This document shows, piece after piece, positions 44,820-55,734 of a DNA stretch of 64,000 bases. Numbering within the stretch: the stretch's first letter is position 1; each line of letters begins with the position of its first letter. This stretch comes from Boswellia sacra (Eukaryota; Streptophyta; Magnoliopsida; Sapindales; Burseraceae): the NCBI GenBank assembly GCA_013180625.2, contig SNVD02002607.1, forward strand, positions 100,027 through 164,026, written 5' to 3'. The translations under genes and the position numbers were made by a program. The notes under the pieces were generated by a model that ran no database searches, had not been told where the DNA came from, and worked only from the letters and a program-made list of their open reading frames with translations.

Positions 44820-46075
44820 CAATCCCCTGCCAGCTTATTGCTAGTCCCTAGCAATTCAAGCGTCAATGAAATATGAAGAACTACTTCAGCATTTCAAACA
44901 AAATGTCAATTCAAGATCACGATTGCTATAAAGGTTATTTCAATCATAACTTCCAAAACTGAGTACATGTGAATCAAGCCAAAACCTTCTTACCACGAAC
45001 CACAACACATATAGCCTTGAAAATTACTCCATGTAAAAGCCTCAACTCCATATCCTCACGGGTAAATAACTGTTTAAAAAGGCTAAGATCTTTCTCATGG
45101 AGTTGGAAAATAGATAAGCACTCAAGAAAAGGTCACATTTAAGGACAGACAGACAAACTAACATTGATCCAAAGATAGGAAAATCAACTGTTTAGAATAC
45201 CATTCTTACAACATACCAGCTTTAGGACTTCATTCATCTTAAATGAACAAAAATAAATAGAGCTTGATGAGCAAGACTGCTTCATAAAACTTATGTCTTC
45301 TAAGCTTGAATGAAGACATTATTGAATTGAACTGACTTCTTTTTTTTTTTTTTTTAATGTCTTCTAAACTTGAATGAGACATTATTGAATCGAACTTACT
45401 TTTTTTTAACTTTTTTTTTCCTTTGTTTTTTTTTTCTTTTGTTCTTTTTTTTTTTTACAAGAATTGAAATTTCATTTTGAATCGTCCTTTAGCTGAACAA
45501 TCAAATAATCCCTCAATCTGAGAAATGACACTCTAAACAAAGATTAATCAATTCAAAGGATCAATAAAAGTTTATAAGCTGTTTTCTCAACCTCTCCACT
45601 CACTCACAAAAGATATGTGAGATTAAAAAAATGTAAACTTAAACATGGGAATTCTCTTGGCTATATACGTTGAATCATCCATCTTACCACAAGGCTTATC
45701 ATTGTACTCAAAATAATTTCAGAAATCAGTCTTTGATAACCTAAATAGAAAAGATGACTCAAATCAACAATTTTGAAATCATACCTAGATAGAAAAACAA
45801 ACTCATTTACACAAGAATTACCGAGAACACATGCAATAAATAGCTGTGCAAGAAATACAACTTAAAAATAAAAACAAATCAACTAGTTAGAATGCGTTAT
45901 CAAAAGGTCAAAACTATCCTCCCTACTCTGCCATTCTTGATCTAATAGATCCAGAATGCGTCTCAAGAGATAATGAACTCTTTACTCAGCCATTCTTAGA
46001 CCAATAGATTTTTTTTTTTTTTATAATACAATGCAAAATATGACATATGTCTACTATCTACCCCCAACAAGATCG
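44820..46075 (-). other. 3' non-coding region of copy 2 with polypurine tract and repeats
   Basis: GGCAGGGGATTG (minus; 44820-44831) abuts the LTR as the polypurine tract. Other contents: a roughly 65-bp tandem repeat with long T runs (45296-45430), and an ORF3-derived echo (45953-45969, AGAATGCGTCTCAAGAG on plus) flanked by two CATTCTTGATCTAATAGAT-like repeats (45930-46010). No gene. Confidence 0.75.
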
Positions 46076-46095
46076 AAACATTGTCCTCAATGTTT
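46054..46095 (-). other. Hairpin and purine tract downstream of LOG copy 2
   Basis: On the minus strand AAACATTGAGGACAATGTTT (46095-46076), identical to 11530-11549, then a TTGTTGGGGGTAGATAG tract. Position relative to LOG is the same as in copy 1. Confidence 0.6.
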
Positions 46096-46220
46096 AAATA
46101 TAGAAAGAGAAAGTATAGGAGACATCACCTGAAGCTTCATTTATTCAAGAGAAACAAACAAACCTGAAAGACACTGAATCAAAAGAAAAATGTTGTGAAC
46201 AAAGCCAGGAGTAAGAAAAG

Positions 46221-46865
46221 TTACAAACGAAGTGACAGATCCAATTTGCTCTTATTGCTCATTCCCACAAACCAGTCAATTTGAGATACTTCAGGGTCAA
46301 GTTCAGAAACAAAAGCTTGCAATTTATCAATTAGTTCCTCGGCAGTTGAGGCAGAAACAAGGATCCGTTGTGCTGATTGTGAGATAAATCTCTGCTCCAC
46401 AGCTTGATTAACAAAACACAATAAACAATCAAAGAAATTATTGACATTCAACAAACCTATGGGTTTCTGGTGGATATTGAGTTGGGCCCAAGAGACAACT
46501 TGAAAGATTTCTTCCATTGTTCCAAAACCTCCTGGTAAAGCAATAAAGGCATCTGCATTTACAATCATACGAGCTATGCGTTCATGCATGGATGATACCT
46601 GTAATTCCTCTCCAACTGTTTTCCCAGTGATGTTAACTAAAGGTTTAGGGATAATGCCTAAAACTTGACTTCCTCTTGAGTATGCAGTTGTTGACACACA
46701 CCCCATTAACCCACGATTACCTCCCCCATAAACTAAATGAAGTTTTCTCTCAGCTAAAACCTTACCAAGATTATGAGCTGCTTCCATAAAAGCTATATTC
46801 TTACCAGGCTGAGATCCACAAAATACACAAATATTTTTGAATCGACGAGCTGAGGTTCCCTCCAT
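46221..46865 (-). CDS. LOG-family cytokinin riboside 5'-monophosphate phosphoribohydrolase carried by retrotransposon (copy 2)
   Basis: 214 residues from ATG 46865, chosen because MEGTS aligns with the start of copy 1; 13 more codons are open upstream but not conserved. Family features: NICVFCGS, LVYGGGNRGLMG, SMHERIARM with the catalytic Arg96, LPGGFGTMEE with Glu119, SWAQLNIHQKPIGLLN. As in copy 1, the Lys normally following the Arg is hydrophobic (Ile). The tail is SKLDLSLRL, again LxLxLxL. About two thirds identical to copy 1 by eye, with a 2-3 residue gap near residue 77. The intact frame inside an intact young element, with the same tail as the other copy, argues for retained function. 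Predicted product is free cytokinin; activity and substrate are not shown. Confidence 0.94.
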   Translation of the reverse strand: MEGTSARRFKNICVFCGSQPGKNIAFMEAAHNLGKVLAERKLHLVYGGGNRGLMGCVSTTAYSRGSQVLGIIPKPLVNITGKTVGEELQVSSMHERIARMIVNADAFIALPGGFGTMEEIFQVVSWAQLNIHQKPIGLLNVNNFFDCLLCFVNQAVEQRFISQSAQRILVSASTAEELIDKLQAFVSELDPEVSQIDWFVGMSNKSKLDLSLRL

Positions 46866-46910
46866 TTTGATACAACTCACTAAGTATATACAAATGAAGA
46901 ACATGAGATG

Positions 46911-46918
46911 TATTTATA
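46911..46918 (-). promoter_or_regulatory. Candidate internal TATA box for LOG copy 2
   Basis: TATAAATA on the minus strand, about 50 nt upstream of the LOG ATG, in the same relative position as CATAAATAC in copy 1. Confidence 0.55.
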
Positions 46919-47038
46919 GAATCCAAAAAGGTATTACAATAATGACATCTATATAGGTAGCTCAACTGTTTATTTGAAAAACGTGAAAGATAAAAATAAA
47001 TAAAATAAAATAAAAGTAGGCATTCAAAAATAACGGCA

Positions 47039-47126
47039 AGCATGCATATGTACAGGTAGTTGTGATTGTGGCTCACATCTTCCTCTGGTTTTACGTCCAG
47101 TAACGGCTTAAACACCTTCTATGAGT
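47039..47126 (-). other. Conserved box B (copy 2)
   Basis: Counterpart of 10432-10518 with two differences. It spans the ORF3 stop and stays open in frame for a further ~100 codons here. Confidence 0.7.
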
Positions 47127-47667
47127 TGGGGATCTGCTTCCCATCCAATTTTCTTATAAATTGACAAACAGGGTCGTTTTGAGTCAGATTCCCGAGACTA
47201 TAGCGTTCTCGCTCTTCTCGAAATTGTGTCCATAATCTTAAAATCTCTCGATGCACAAGTCCACAAGAATGCGTCTCAAGAGTCAACAAGACATTATCTA
47301 GAGACTCTTTACTCAGTCCATCCTTAATGAACTGAATCTTATCTTCTCGATTTACAGACACATATCCTAAAGAGCGACATCGCTTGTTACAGGTCCATCG
47401 TGCACATTTGTGACAAACTTGTAATTTATTTGCTCTCCGTTTTTTTGAATAAGAGCTTTTACCCAAACCAGGCATAAAAGAAACAAGAGTTTTTGAACAT
47501 TCACCAGATAATCGGACTTTGGCTTCAATTAACCATCGTACATCAATAGGTAAACCCATAAGCATCAATAATTTTAGCCTCTCAAACCGTGCTTTGTAAA
47601 TTTTGAGTAATGCATTTGGAGGAAGAAAAGGAAAATGTCTACGAAGGTTTGAAAGTATCGTATCCAT
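47119..47667 (-). CDS. ORF3: basic cysteine-rich zinc-finger-like protein (copy 2, full length)
   Basis: 182 residues from ATG 47667. Residues 1-60 are helical and leucine-rich (FERLKLLMLMGLPIDVRWLIE). A Lys/Arg arm at 70-81 (KSSYSKKRRANK) runs into CHKCARWTCNKRC (Cys85, 88, 93, 97), a likely zinc-binding knuckle. The remainder is charged (NREDKIQFIKDGLSKESLD, LWTQFREERERYSLGNL). No signal peptide or membrane segment, so it is not an envelope protein. Basic arm plus Cys cluster suggests nucleic-acid binding; resemblance to carla-like viral cysteine-rich proteins is by pattern only, and spacing of the third and fourth Cys differs from what I recall. It sits 386 nt after pol and 253 nt before LOG, so it probably needs its own mRNA or a splice. 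Confidence 0.85.
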   Translation of the reverse strand: MDTILSNLRRHFPFLPPNALLKIYKARFERLKLLMLMGLPIDVRWLIEAKVRLSGECSKTLVSFMPGLGKSSYSKKRRANKLQVCHKCARWTCNKRCRSLGYVSVNREDKIQFIKDGLSKESLDNVLLTLETHSCGLVHREILRLWTQFREERERYSLGNLTQNDPVCQFIRKLDGKQIPNS

Positions 47668-47701
47668 TTTGAAAGGTAAAAGAATGCACGATTTTTGTTT
47701 G

Positions 47702-47776
47702 GGTTACAGTTTTTAGGGAACTGAAAAACTGACTTAATTAGTCACGGAGTACCGTATCCGTCACTTAACCGGGAAG
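47702..47776 (-). other. Conserved box A (copy 2)
   Basis: Counterpart of 9768-9842. The inverted repeats ACGG/CCGT and CAGTT/AACTG are preserved; in copy 1 the outer pair of the second becomes T-G, which would be a U-G wobble in RNA. Confidence 0.62.
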
Positions 47777-47779
47777 TAA

Positions 47780-48045
47780 AATAAAACACGCAAAAGAAAA
47801 TAAAAGCAAAAACAGAAAATAAAGTAAAAATTATAGGACAAACATATAATAAAAGCAAGACAATGAGATAAAGAAAGCAAAAATAAAGTCAAGATATGGT
47901 ACAAATAGATGATAGAAACAAAGACAAAGTCAAGATATGGGGTAGAAAAATAATAAAAGCAAGGACAACCAAATAATAAAAACAAAAATAAAATCAAGAT
48001 ATGGTACAAAAGTCAAGATATGGTATAGATAGATGACACAGATAG
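47780..48045 (-). repeat. Short tandem repeats between pol and box A
   Basis: Variable repeats of a CAAGATATGGTA-containing unit (near 47891, 47931, 47996, 48012) with AAATAAA spacers. Copy 1 lacks them. Confidence 0.7.
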
Positions 48046-48052
48046 AACCTGA

Positions 48053-51000
48053 TTAATTAGGATAGACAGGAGGCTCAAGAGAGATCTCCTCGAGACACAT
48101 AAACTGACTTTCCCTTTCCACATAATTTTTCAACCGTTGCCCATTAACTTTGAAAATTCGCCCATCAGTGGGGTCCTCAATCTCCACCGCTCCATTGGGA
48201 AAAACGTGCTTTACGACAAATGGTCCAGTCCATCGAGATCTCAACTTTCCAGGGTGTAAATGCAATCGAGAATCATAAAGATAAACTCGTTGATTTAGCT
48301 CAAAGTTTTTCCTCAAGATTTGTTTGTCGTGAGCCGCTTTCATCTTAGCCTTGTAAATCTTGGAGTTGTCATAGGCATCATTCCGCAATTCTTCTATTTC
48401 AGACAATTGTAACTTTCTTTGAAGACCTGCAACACTCAAATCAAAGTTAAGGGCTTTGACAGCCCAATAAGCTTTATGTTCTAGCTCAACAGGTAAATGA
48501 CAAGCTTTTCCATAGACAAGGCGATAAGGAGACATCCCTAGAATAGTTTTATAAGCAGTGCGGTAAGCCCATAATGCATCAGAAAAGTGTAAAGGCCAGT
48601 CTTTGCGATTCAGATTAACAGTCTTTTCTAGAATCTGCTTGACCTCCCTATTTGCGAGTTCAGCTTGCCCATTTGTCTGTGGATGGTATGCGGTGGAAAT
48701 CTTATGAAGAACACCATACCTGCGCATCAAAGCTTCAAAAGAACGGTTACAAAAATGTGTCCCTTGGTCACTGATGATGACACGTGGCGTACCATACCTA
48801 GACAACACGTTTTCTTTTAAGAATTTTACCACGGTTGTGTTATCATTAGTACGACAAGCCATAGCCTCCACCCATTTGGACACATAATCAACAGCTAGAA
48901 GAATATAAAGATAACCAAAAGATGGAGGAAAAGGTCCCATAAAGTCAATACCCCAACAGTCAAATATCTCAATAACAAGAATAGGGCTAAGAGGCATCAT
49001 ATGATGGCGAGATAAAGCACCCAACTTTTGACATTTTTCACACGAATGACAAAAATTGTTAGTATCTTTGAACAAAGTAGGCCAATAGAGTCCACACTGT
49101 AAAACTTTTGCGGAAGTCTTTTTAATTGAGAAATGACCACCACAAGCAGCACTATGACAAAAGTTTAAGACACTAGCAATTTCATTGTCAGGAATGCAAC
49201 GCCGCATAATTTGATCAGCGCAATATTTGAAAAGATAAGGATCATCCCAATAAAAATTACGTACCTCAACCAAGAACTTACGCTTATCTTGTACACTCCA
49301 GTTAGATGGAACTTCTCCACAAACCAAGTAATTTACAATATGTGCATACCAAGGTACCTGGCTTACAGTGAAAAGATGTTCATCTGGGAAATCATCTTGA
49401 ATAGGATGAACATTGGTGGAATCATTGAACTCAAGACGAGATAAATGATCTGCTACAACATTTTCAACACCCTTCTTGTCCTTAATGGTTAGATCAAATT
49501 CCTGCAAAAGAAGAATCCACCTAATTAGACGGGCCTTAGCATCCTTCTTAGAAAAAAGGTACTTAAGAGCTGCATGGTCAGTGAACACAGTGATAGGTGA
49601 ACCAATTAAATAAGAACGAAATTTGTCCAAAGCAAAAACAACAGCTAGTAATTCCTTTTCAGTAGTAGAATAATTCATTTGAGCATCATTCAAGGTCCTA
49701 CTAGCATAGTAAACTACAAAGGGTTTGCCCTCCCTTCGTTGACCAAGGACTGCTCCTACAGCATAGTTACTGGCATCACACATAATCTCAAATGGAAGGT
49801 TCCAATCAGGTGACTGCATAATGGGAGCGCTGGTGAGTTTGGCAATTAGTGTCTGAAATGCTTCCTCACAAGCTTGAATCCATACAAATTCAGCATCTTT
49901 TAATAAGAGGTTACACAATGGTCTAGATATAAAAGAAAAATTTTGTATAAACCTCCTATAAAAACCAGCATGCCCTAGAAAAGATCGGACATCTTTTATC
50001 GTTTTGGGTGTAGGTAATTTAGAGATCAACTCGATTTTAGCCTTGTCAACCTCCATTCCTCTTTCTGAAACAATGTGTCCCAAAACAATCCCAGAAGACA
50101 CCATGAAATGACATTTTTCCCAATTAAGCACAAGTTCTTTTTCTTCATACCTACTCAAAACAGATTTTAAGTTAAGTAGACATGAATCAAAAGAGTTACC
50201 GAAAACAGTCAAATCATCCATAAAAACCTCCATGCATTTTTCAACCATGTCTGAGAAAATACTAAGCATACAACGTTGAAAAGTAGCTGGTGCATTGCAT
50301 AATCCAAATGGCATCCTACGAAAAGCATAAGTACCAAAAGGGCATGTGAAGGTAGTCTTATCCTGATCCTCCATAGCTATCTCTATCTGGTAATATCCTG
50401 AGTACCCATCAAGAAAGCAATAAAAAGGATGACCAGCTACACGTTCCAAGATTTGGTCAATAAAAGGCAATGGAAAGTAGTCTTTTCGGGTGGCTGTGTT
50501 TAATTTCCTATAATCAATGCACATTCGCCATCCAGTTACTACCCTAGTTGGAACAGACACTCCTTTATCATTTTGAATCACAGTTACTCCAGATTTCTTA
50601 GGCACTACCTGTGTTGGACTTACCCATTGACTATCAGATATTGGATAGATTATACCCGCATCTAATAGTTTTAAGACTTCTTTCTTTACCACTTCTTTCA
50701 TTGTTGGGTTAAGTCTTCTTTGAGGGTCTCTATGAGGTTGGGTACCTTCCTCTAAATGGATTCTATGGGAACATATTAATGGAGAAATACCTTTAATATC
50801 AGCTATAGTCCATCCTAGTGTAGACTTATGTTCTTTTAACAAGTTTATCAATTTTTCATCTTGTTCAACACTAAGTTCTGAAGAAATAATAACAGGAAAG
50901 GTATCACCTGCTCCCAAGAATACGTGCTTCAAACCTTCGGGCAGTAGGGAAAGTTCAACTTTTGGTGCCTCCAAGTTAGAGGGTTTTGGCTTCTCTCCTC

Positions 51001-53341
51001 CACGAGGCAATTCTTCAAATCGTGGTTGCCAAAATCGAGTCCTTTTATCCTGTGAGTCAAAAACACCAAACACATTAGTCGAATCATCAGGATAAAATAA
51101 ATCTTCAAAATCAGAATTAAGAAGGTGTTCTAAAGAGTCAGAATCCTTTTTTCTATAAGCCTCCTCTGAGATAAGTGTGCCTATCATGTATGAATGGTAG
51201 CAGTCGTCCTCCTCTCGTGGTTGTTTTCCAATATGGAAAATATTCACCTCAAGAGTCATATTCCCAAATGATAACTTCATAAGACCGTTCCTGCAATTAA
51301 TAAAAGCGTTAGCAGTGGCAAGAAAAGGTCTCCCTAAAATAAGAGGGATTTTGGACTCCATATTGACTACAGACTGAGTATCCAAAACAAGAAAATCAAC
51401 AGGGTAATAAAATTTATCAATCTGTATTAGAACATCTTCCACTATTCCCCGTGGTTTCTTGATTGATCGGTCTGCCAATTGTAGAACTACGGATGTGGGT
51501 TTGATCTCTCCAAGTCCTAATTGTAAGTAAACAGAATAGGGCATGAGATTGACACTTGCTCCCAAGTCTAACAATGCTTGACTGAATTCATGTGTCCCGA
51601 TCTGGCAGGAAATTGTAGGACAGCCTGGATCTTTGTACTTGGGTGGCACTTTTTGTTCAATTACCGCACTTACCTGTTCCGTCAAGAATGCAGTCTTCTT
51701 GACATGGTGCTTTCTTTTGATGGTGCATAGATCCTTGATAACTTTGGCGTAAGCCGGAACCTGTTTAATTACATGCAACAAGGGAAGATTAATCTTAACT
51801 TGTTTTAAGTGTTCTAGAATCTCACCTTGAATTTTCGAGTTTTTCCCATTAGATCTGAGAGCTTGGGGAAAAGGCACTGGGATCGAAAATTTCTTTTCAA
51901 GTTCTTTCTCAAAAATGTCCTCCTTTTGTAGGGGAACATCTTTGTTCTCCATGGTAGTGTTGATTGGCAATGTAGGCTCATTTAAGATCTTACCACTTCG
52001 AGTAGTGATGGCATTTACCTCTTCAAGATTTTGTGTGTCAGAAGTAGAAGCTTGTGCCATATGTTGCCCTTTTGGATTAGACTGAGTTTGAGATGGAAAC
52101 TTACCTCGCTCTTGTATGGTCAAAGCGCTAGTTAGCTTAGTGATTTGACTTTTGATCTCCTTATTCTCTTCCACCACTTGTGTAAGAACTGTTTCAAATT
52201 TTTGGTTAGTCTTATTTTGGGCCTCCATAAATGCTTGTAAGGTGTCCTGTAAGGAATTCCTAACTTGTGGTGCATTGTATTGAGGTGCTTGATAAGACTT
52301 GGATGGTTGTTGTTCCTGCTTCCATTGGTTGTTGTTTTGGGGGTTCGATTTCCAACTAAAGTTTGGGTGGTTTCTCCAACCTGGATTATAGGTTTCAGAA
52401 TAGGGTGAATAAGGCTTTTTGTACATCCCTAAGGTGTTACATTGTTCCTCGTACACTCCTCTCATCTCACTGTAAGTTGGGCAATCCTGAGCTAAGTGTT
52501 CCAACTCTCCACAAACAAAACATGTATCTTGTGATTCAACCTTAGCAACCATGTGGGTGACCTTCCTATCTTTGGTTTTCAAGACTTCCAATTCCCTAGT
52601 TAAGACTTCTAATTGGGCTTTAAGTTTGTCTTCTTCCCTAAGATGGTAAATTCCACTAGGTCGTGACCTATTTGTGCTATCTGTAGCACTAGGTCCAGTC
52701 CATGTGTGGGCTTTTTCAGCTAAGTCTTTGAGGAATTCTATGGCTTCCTCAGGGTCTTTTTGAAGGAACTCCCCATTACACATCATTTCAACAAATTGGC
52801 GCTCCCTAATTGTGAGTCCCTCATAGAAGTAACTAACCAAGCGCCAATTTTCATACCCATGATGAGGACACATGTTTAACAACTCTTTGAATCTCTCCCA
52901 AGTTTGGTACAAGGTTTCACTATCTTTTTGGGAGAAAGAGGAAATTTGTCTTTTTAGGTCGTTAGTCTTATGTTGTGGAAAATATTTATTGAAAAATACT
53001 TGGGTCATTTCTGCCCAAGTTCCTATGGATCTCGGCCTCAAAGAGTATAGCCAACTCTTTGCTTTGTCTTTTAGGGAGAAAGGGAAAAATTTTAACCTGA
53101 CAGAATCTATGGCATTGGCATGACTATGAAAGGTGCCTACTACTTCTTCAAATTCCCTTACATGGACATAAGGGTTTTCACTATCTAAACCATGAAAAGT
53201 TGGTAAAAGGTGTATCATCCCAGGGTGGAAGTCCAGTTTTGGTATGTTGGGTGGAAATATGATACATGATGGTGTGGTTGTGCGGGTAGGATGTAAGTAA
53301 TCTTTTAGAGTTTTAACGGGGCTATCCTCATGTTGACTCAT
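48053..53341 (-). CDS. Intact gag-pol polyprotein (Athila-type Ty3/gypsy)
   Basis: 1762 residues in one frame from ATG 53341 (first in-frame ATG after a stop at about 53413). Gag capsid-like region about residues 40-220 ([17 protein letters not shown]); CCHC knuckle [14 protein letters not shown] at 274-287; Gln/Asn-rich linker; aspartic protease with [14 protein letters not shown] (Asp592), where a Leu replaces the usual Thr/Ser of DTG/DSG; RT about 890-1085 with [21 protein letters not shown] and VFMDD (about 1039-1043); RNase H from about 1180 ([13 protein letters not shown]); integrase zinc site (H1396, H1403, C1431, C1434) and DDE triad (D1466, D1525, E1561, last spacing 35); C-terminal [19 protein letters not shown] module. 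Gag and pol share the frame, so their ratio must be set by proteolysis or another means. No stop or shift seen. Confidence 0.97.
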   Translation of the reverse strand: MSQHEDSPVKTLKDYLHPTRTTTPSCIIFPPNIPKLDFHPGMIHLLPTFHGLDSENPYVHVREFEEVVGTFHSHANAIDSVRLKFFPFSLKDKAKSWLYSLRPRSIGTWAEMTQVFFNKYFPQHKTNDLKRQISSFSQKDSETLYQTWERFKELLNMCPHHGYENWRLVSYFYEGLTIRERQFVEMMCNGEFLQKDPEEAIEFLKDLAEKAHTWTGPSATDSTNRSRPSGIYHLREEDKLKAQLEVLTRELEVLKTKDRKVTHMVAKVESQDTCFVCGELEHLAQDCPTYSEMRGVYEEQCNTLGMYKKPYSPYSETYNPGWRNHPNFSWKSNPQNNNQWKQEQQPSKSYQAPQYNAPQVRNSLQDTLQAFMEAQNKTNQKFETVLTQVVEENKEIKSQITKLTSALTIQERGKFPSQTQSNPKGQHMAQASTSDTQNLEEVNAITTRSGKILNEPTLPINTTMENKDVPLQKEDIFEKELEKKFSIPVPFPQALRSNGKNSKIQGEILEHLKQVKINLPLLHVIKQVPAYAKVIKDLCTIKRKHHVKKTAFLTEQVSAVIEQKVPPKYKDPGCPTISCQIGTHEFSQALLDLGASVNLMPYSVYLQLGLGEIKPTSVVLQLADRSIKKPRGIVEDVLIQIDKFYYPVDFLVLDTQSVVNMESKIPLILGRPFLATANAFINCRNGLMKLSFGNMTLEVNIFHIGKQPREEDDCYHSYMIGTLISEEAYRKKDSDSLEHLLNSDFEDLFYPDDSTNVFGVFDSQDKRTRFWQPRFEELPRGGEKPKPSNLEAPKVELSLLPEGLKHVFLGAGDTFPVIISSELSVEQDEKLINLLKEHKSTLGWTIADIKGISPLICSHRIHLEEGTQPHRDPQRRLNPTMKEVVKKEVLKLLDAGIIYPISDSQWVSPTQVVPKKSGVTVIQNDKGVSVPTRVVTGWRMCIDYRKLNTATRKDYFPLPFIDQILERVAGHPFYCFLDGYSGYYQIEIAMEDQDKTTFTCPFGTYAFRRMPFGLCNAPATFQRCMLSIFSDMVEKCMEVFMDDLTVFGNSFDSCLLNLKSVLSRYEEKELVLNWEKCHFMVSSGIVLGHIVSERGMEVDKAKIELISKLPTPKTIKDVRSFLGHAGFYRRFIQNFSFISRPLCNLLLKDAEFVWIQACEEAFQTLIAKLTSAPIMQSPDWNLPFEIMCDASNYAVGAVLGQRREGKPFVVYYASRTLNDAQMNYSTTEKELLAVVFALDKFRSYLIGSPITVFTDHAALKYLFSKKDAKARLIRWILLLQEFDLTIKDKKGVENVVADHLSRLEFNDSTNVHPIQDDFPDEHLFTVSQVPWYAHIVNYLVCGEVPSNWSVQDKRKFLVEVRNFYWDDPYLFKYCADQIMRRCIPDNEIASVLNFCHSAACGGHFSIKKTSAKVLQCGLYWPTLFKDTNNFCHSCEKCQKLGALSRHHMMPLSPILVIEIFDCWGIDFMGPFPPSFGYLYILLAVDYVSKWVEAMACRTNDNTTVVKFLKENVLSRYGTPRVIISDQGTHFCNRSFEALMRRYGVLHKISTAYHPQTNGQAELANREVKQILEKTVNLNRKDWPLHFSDALWAYRTAYKTILGMSPYRLVYGKACHLPVELEHKAYWAVKALNFDLSVAGLQRKLQLSEIEELRNDAYDNSKIYKAKMKAAHDKQILRKNFELNQRVYLYDSRLHLHPGKLRSRWTGPFVVKHVFPNGAVEIEDPTDGRIFKVNGQRLKNYVERESQFMCLEEISLEPPVYPN

Positions 53342-53596
53342 TGTATCAGAATTAGAAGATGAAGATGAACTCAGATTTGGATTATCTTCTGGTTGCAAAA
53401 TCTTGTTGTGGTTCTAATTCTGATTTTTTCATAAATCTCCCTCGTTTGTCTCTAGATTGCTTCATACATCCTCACAATTTATTTTTCTCTCTTTTTTTTT
53501 TTTTTTTTACACACAAGAAAGTTCTCAAATAAGATCAAAAAGCAATAAGAAAAAAAAATTAGAGAGAATAAGAGAAAAAGAAAAATTAAAAGAAAC

Positions 53597-53945
53597 AAGG
53601 CGGCAAAGCCGACCTTTGACAAGTATATATAGAAAAAAGAAAATAAAACAAACAAGGTGGCAAAGCCAACCTTTGACAAGTATATGCAGAATATAAAATA
53701 AAATAAACAAGGTGGCAAAGCCAACCTTTGACAAGTATAAATAGAATAAAGAAAATAAAACAAACAAGGTGGCAAAGCCAACCTTTGACAAGTATATGCA
53801 GAATATAAAATAAAATAAACAAGGTAACAAAAAAATAAGGCAGCAGAGCCGTCCTTTAACAAGTAAAATAAAATAAAATAAGGCAGCAAAGCCGTCCTTT
53901 AACAAGTAAAAGAAAATAAAATAAGGGTGGCAAAGCCAACCTTTA
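53597..53945 (-). repeat. Array of seven hairpin repeats in the leader
   Basis: Units start (plus) at 53597, 53654, 53709, 53766, 53837, 53880 and 53922, with spacing 55-57 nt then 42-43 nt. Each core, AAGGTGGCAAAGCCAACCTT on plus, folds into an 8-bp stem with one bulged base and a 3-nt loop. Changes keep the stem: T-A becomes C-G in unit 1, and an A/C mismatch on plus in units 5 and 6 is a G-U pair in the minus-strand (sense) RNA. A-rich linkers separate the hairpins. Confidence 0.85.
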
Positions 53946-54088
53946 ACAAGTAAAAGAAATAAGGTTAGGTATAGTTAGGAAATTAGTCAAAGTTAGGTAA
54001 ATTAGGCAAATTAGGCCAAGTTAGGCCAAAGAAGAAAAAAAAAAGAAAAAGAAATGAAAAATACAAACCGTCTTTCGCCTATTTTACC

Positions 54089-54106
54089 TCCCCGGCAACG
54101 GCGCCA
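54089..54106 (-). other. Primer-binding site of LOG element copy 2
   Basis: TGGCGCCGTTGCCGGGGA on the minus strand, 5 nt from the LTR edge; identical to the site in copy 1. Confidence 0.95.
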
Positions 54107-54111
54107 AATTT

Positions 54112-55729
54112 TGATTACGCCCAAAATATACCGCGGTTATTGTAGTATAAGTTGAGGTGTCATATCCACAAGGAGGCTTTCGACAAAATAGGTTGGTAAA
54201 ACAAAAATATTAAAAAGATAACAAAGATGTAAAATTTAACTTTAAAGTGATTGGTTCTAAAGATATTACAATATTTAATAATTGAAAACAATCGATGGTA
54301 ATTAAGAGGTAAGGCATCGAGAATCATTTATATGTTTTGTAAATCTAATCCCCACTTTGATTCAACAATTATAACTCAATTGAAAGTTTCACATCCCAAA
54401 CAATCAATCGGAAAATATGTATAGTATAGCACAATTAATAAACACATGTATTTGATATGCATAAACTCTTTACAAGTAATATTTATCAACAACATTCATC
54501 CTTACAAGTTATCCAAGAGCGACAATATATCACATGACAATATTGCAGTAAAAGATTAACTCATAAAACGAAACTACCAGTAACAATTATAATTCAACAC
54601 GAATCACATAAAGAAAGCATGACTGAATTTATATGAAATTGAGAAGTATAATTTCTGGATTTAAAAAGAAATCACAAGATGAGAAAGAGTTTAAAACATA
54701 ACAAACATACATACTTTATAGCCCTTGAGGAAGAATCAAAGTGGAGAAGTAGACAAACTACACATATAATTTCATCTCTAGCCTTACCAAGAGTTCTAGC
54801 CTAACTTACAATTCATTCCCATCATTTGTAAAGAGAAATACAAGAGAGAATTGTAATACACAATGATATAATGAAATTCTCAGCCTCTCCCATTCAACTC
54901 CTCAAGTTGTCCTTATATAGGTGATGAAATGGAACTATTATACCAAACTTTCTACCAATTCTTCCACATTTTCGTCTACCAAACTTTTTATCAACTTGCA
55001 ACACGTTTTTGACTTTCAAATTGATTGAATTGAGCTTTGTGGTAAACATGAAAGTTGTATCATTTTGTCTCAGCTTTCCATAGCCACCGGATTCATGCAA
55101 TTTGGACAAGTATTCTCTGAGATATGGTCCAAATACTGAACATTGGTCAACTTTCCACCAAACCTTCCACATTTTCGGCCACCAAACATTCCACCAACTT
55201 GTAGCAGATTTTTGACCACCAAACTGATCGAATTGGGCTTTCTGGTAAACATGAAAGTTGTAGCATTATGTCTTAGCTTTCCATGGCCACTGGATTCAAG
55301 CAATTTGGACAAGTATTGGCTGAGATATGGCCCAAATACCGGACATGGGTTGGGCTGAGCAACAACTACAATTTGGTTTTCTTGTGTCTCAATTTCGGCC
55401 CATCAAATGTTGGATTTGGGCTTTTGATTGTTCTTCAACTTTGTGTAAGATTGAGTCATGTTGCTCCAGGTTTAAGAATCTCTTCATTTTGATCCATAGA
55501 TTGAGAGTTATGTCCATTTTATAATCCTGCAAAATGATTTCCATTAGTCACAATTTAGGGACAACACTTTATTTCAAGATAAAGACTAAAGAAAATGCAA
55601 AAGAAATGAAACAAATATAAAAAAAGGCATAAGCAAAATAATTATGCTAAAATATCATAAAAGTTTTATAATATTGACCAATTAATATTAATTATTTATG
55701 CTTAACAGTGCACTTTCATGCGTTTATCA
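54112..55729 (-). repeat. 5' LTR of LOG element copy 2
   Basis: 1618 bp, same ends as 43202-44819. TATATAA at 54913-54919 is the probable core promoter. U3 carries the same ~200 bp imperfect tandem duplication (54945-55345). Confidence 0.97.
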
Positions 55730-55734
55730 GCTAT

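Larger units (their letters stand above)
53342..54111 (-). other. 5' leader of LOG element copy 2
   Basis: Untranslated leader between primer site and gag ATG. A-rich with a (T/A) run at 53491-53508, an array of hairpin repeats (53597-53945) and TTAGGCAAATTAGGCCAAGTT-like short repeats near 53950-54030. Confidence 0.8.
43202..55729 (-). mobile_element. Intact Athila-type element carrying ORF3 and LOG (copy 2)
   Basis: 12,528 bp, minus strand, target duplication GCTAT (43197-43201, 55730-55734), both LTRs 1618 bp. I count nine substitutions between LTRs (about 0.6%), so it is a recent insertion. All parts of an autonomous element are present: primer site, one gag-pol frame, polypurine tract. 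Extra module after pol: box A, ORF3, box B, TATA, LOG, hairpin, ORF3 echo. It is the best candidate in the window for an element that could still be active. Confidence 0.97.

Noticed and set aside
47119..47667. ORF3 as a retroviral-type envelope gene
   Set aside because: Position fits, but no signal peptide, no transmembrane helix and a basic zinc-finger-like core.
53479..53905. Overlapping hydrophobic open frames with repeated LVKGWLCHLV-like segments, looking like a small membrane protein
   Set aside because: They are translations of the non-coding hairpin repeat array in the leader; open only because the unit lacks stops in those frames. Different frames give similar products.
53597..53945. 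Regular direct repeats with spacers resembling a CRISPR array
   Set aside because: Plant nuclear retrotransposon leader; spacers are similar A-rich sequence, not unique; no cas genes.
43202..55729. Endogenous pararetrovirus
   Set aside because: LTRs, primer site, integrase with DDE triad and 5-bp target duplications identify an LTR retrotransposon; no movement protein seen.
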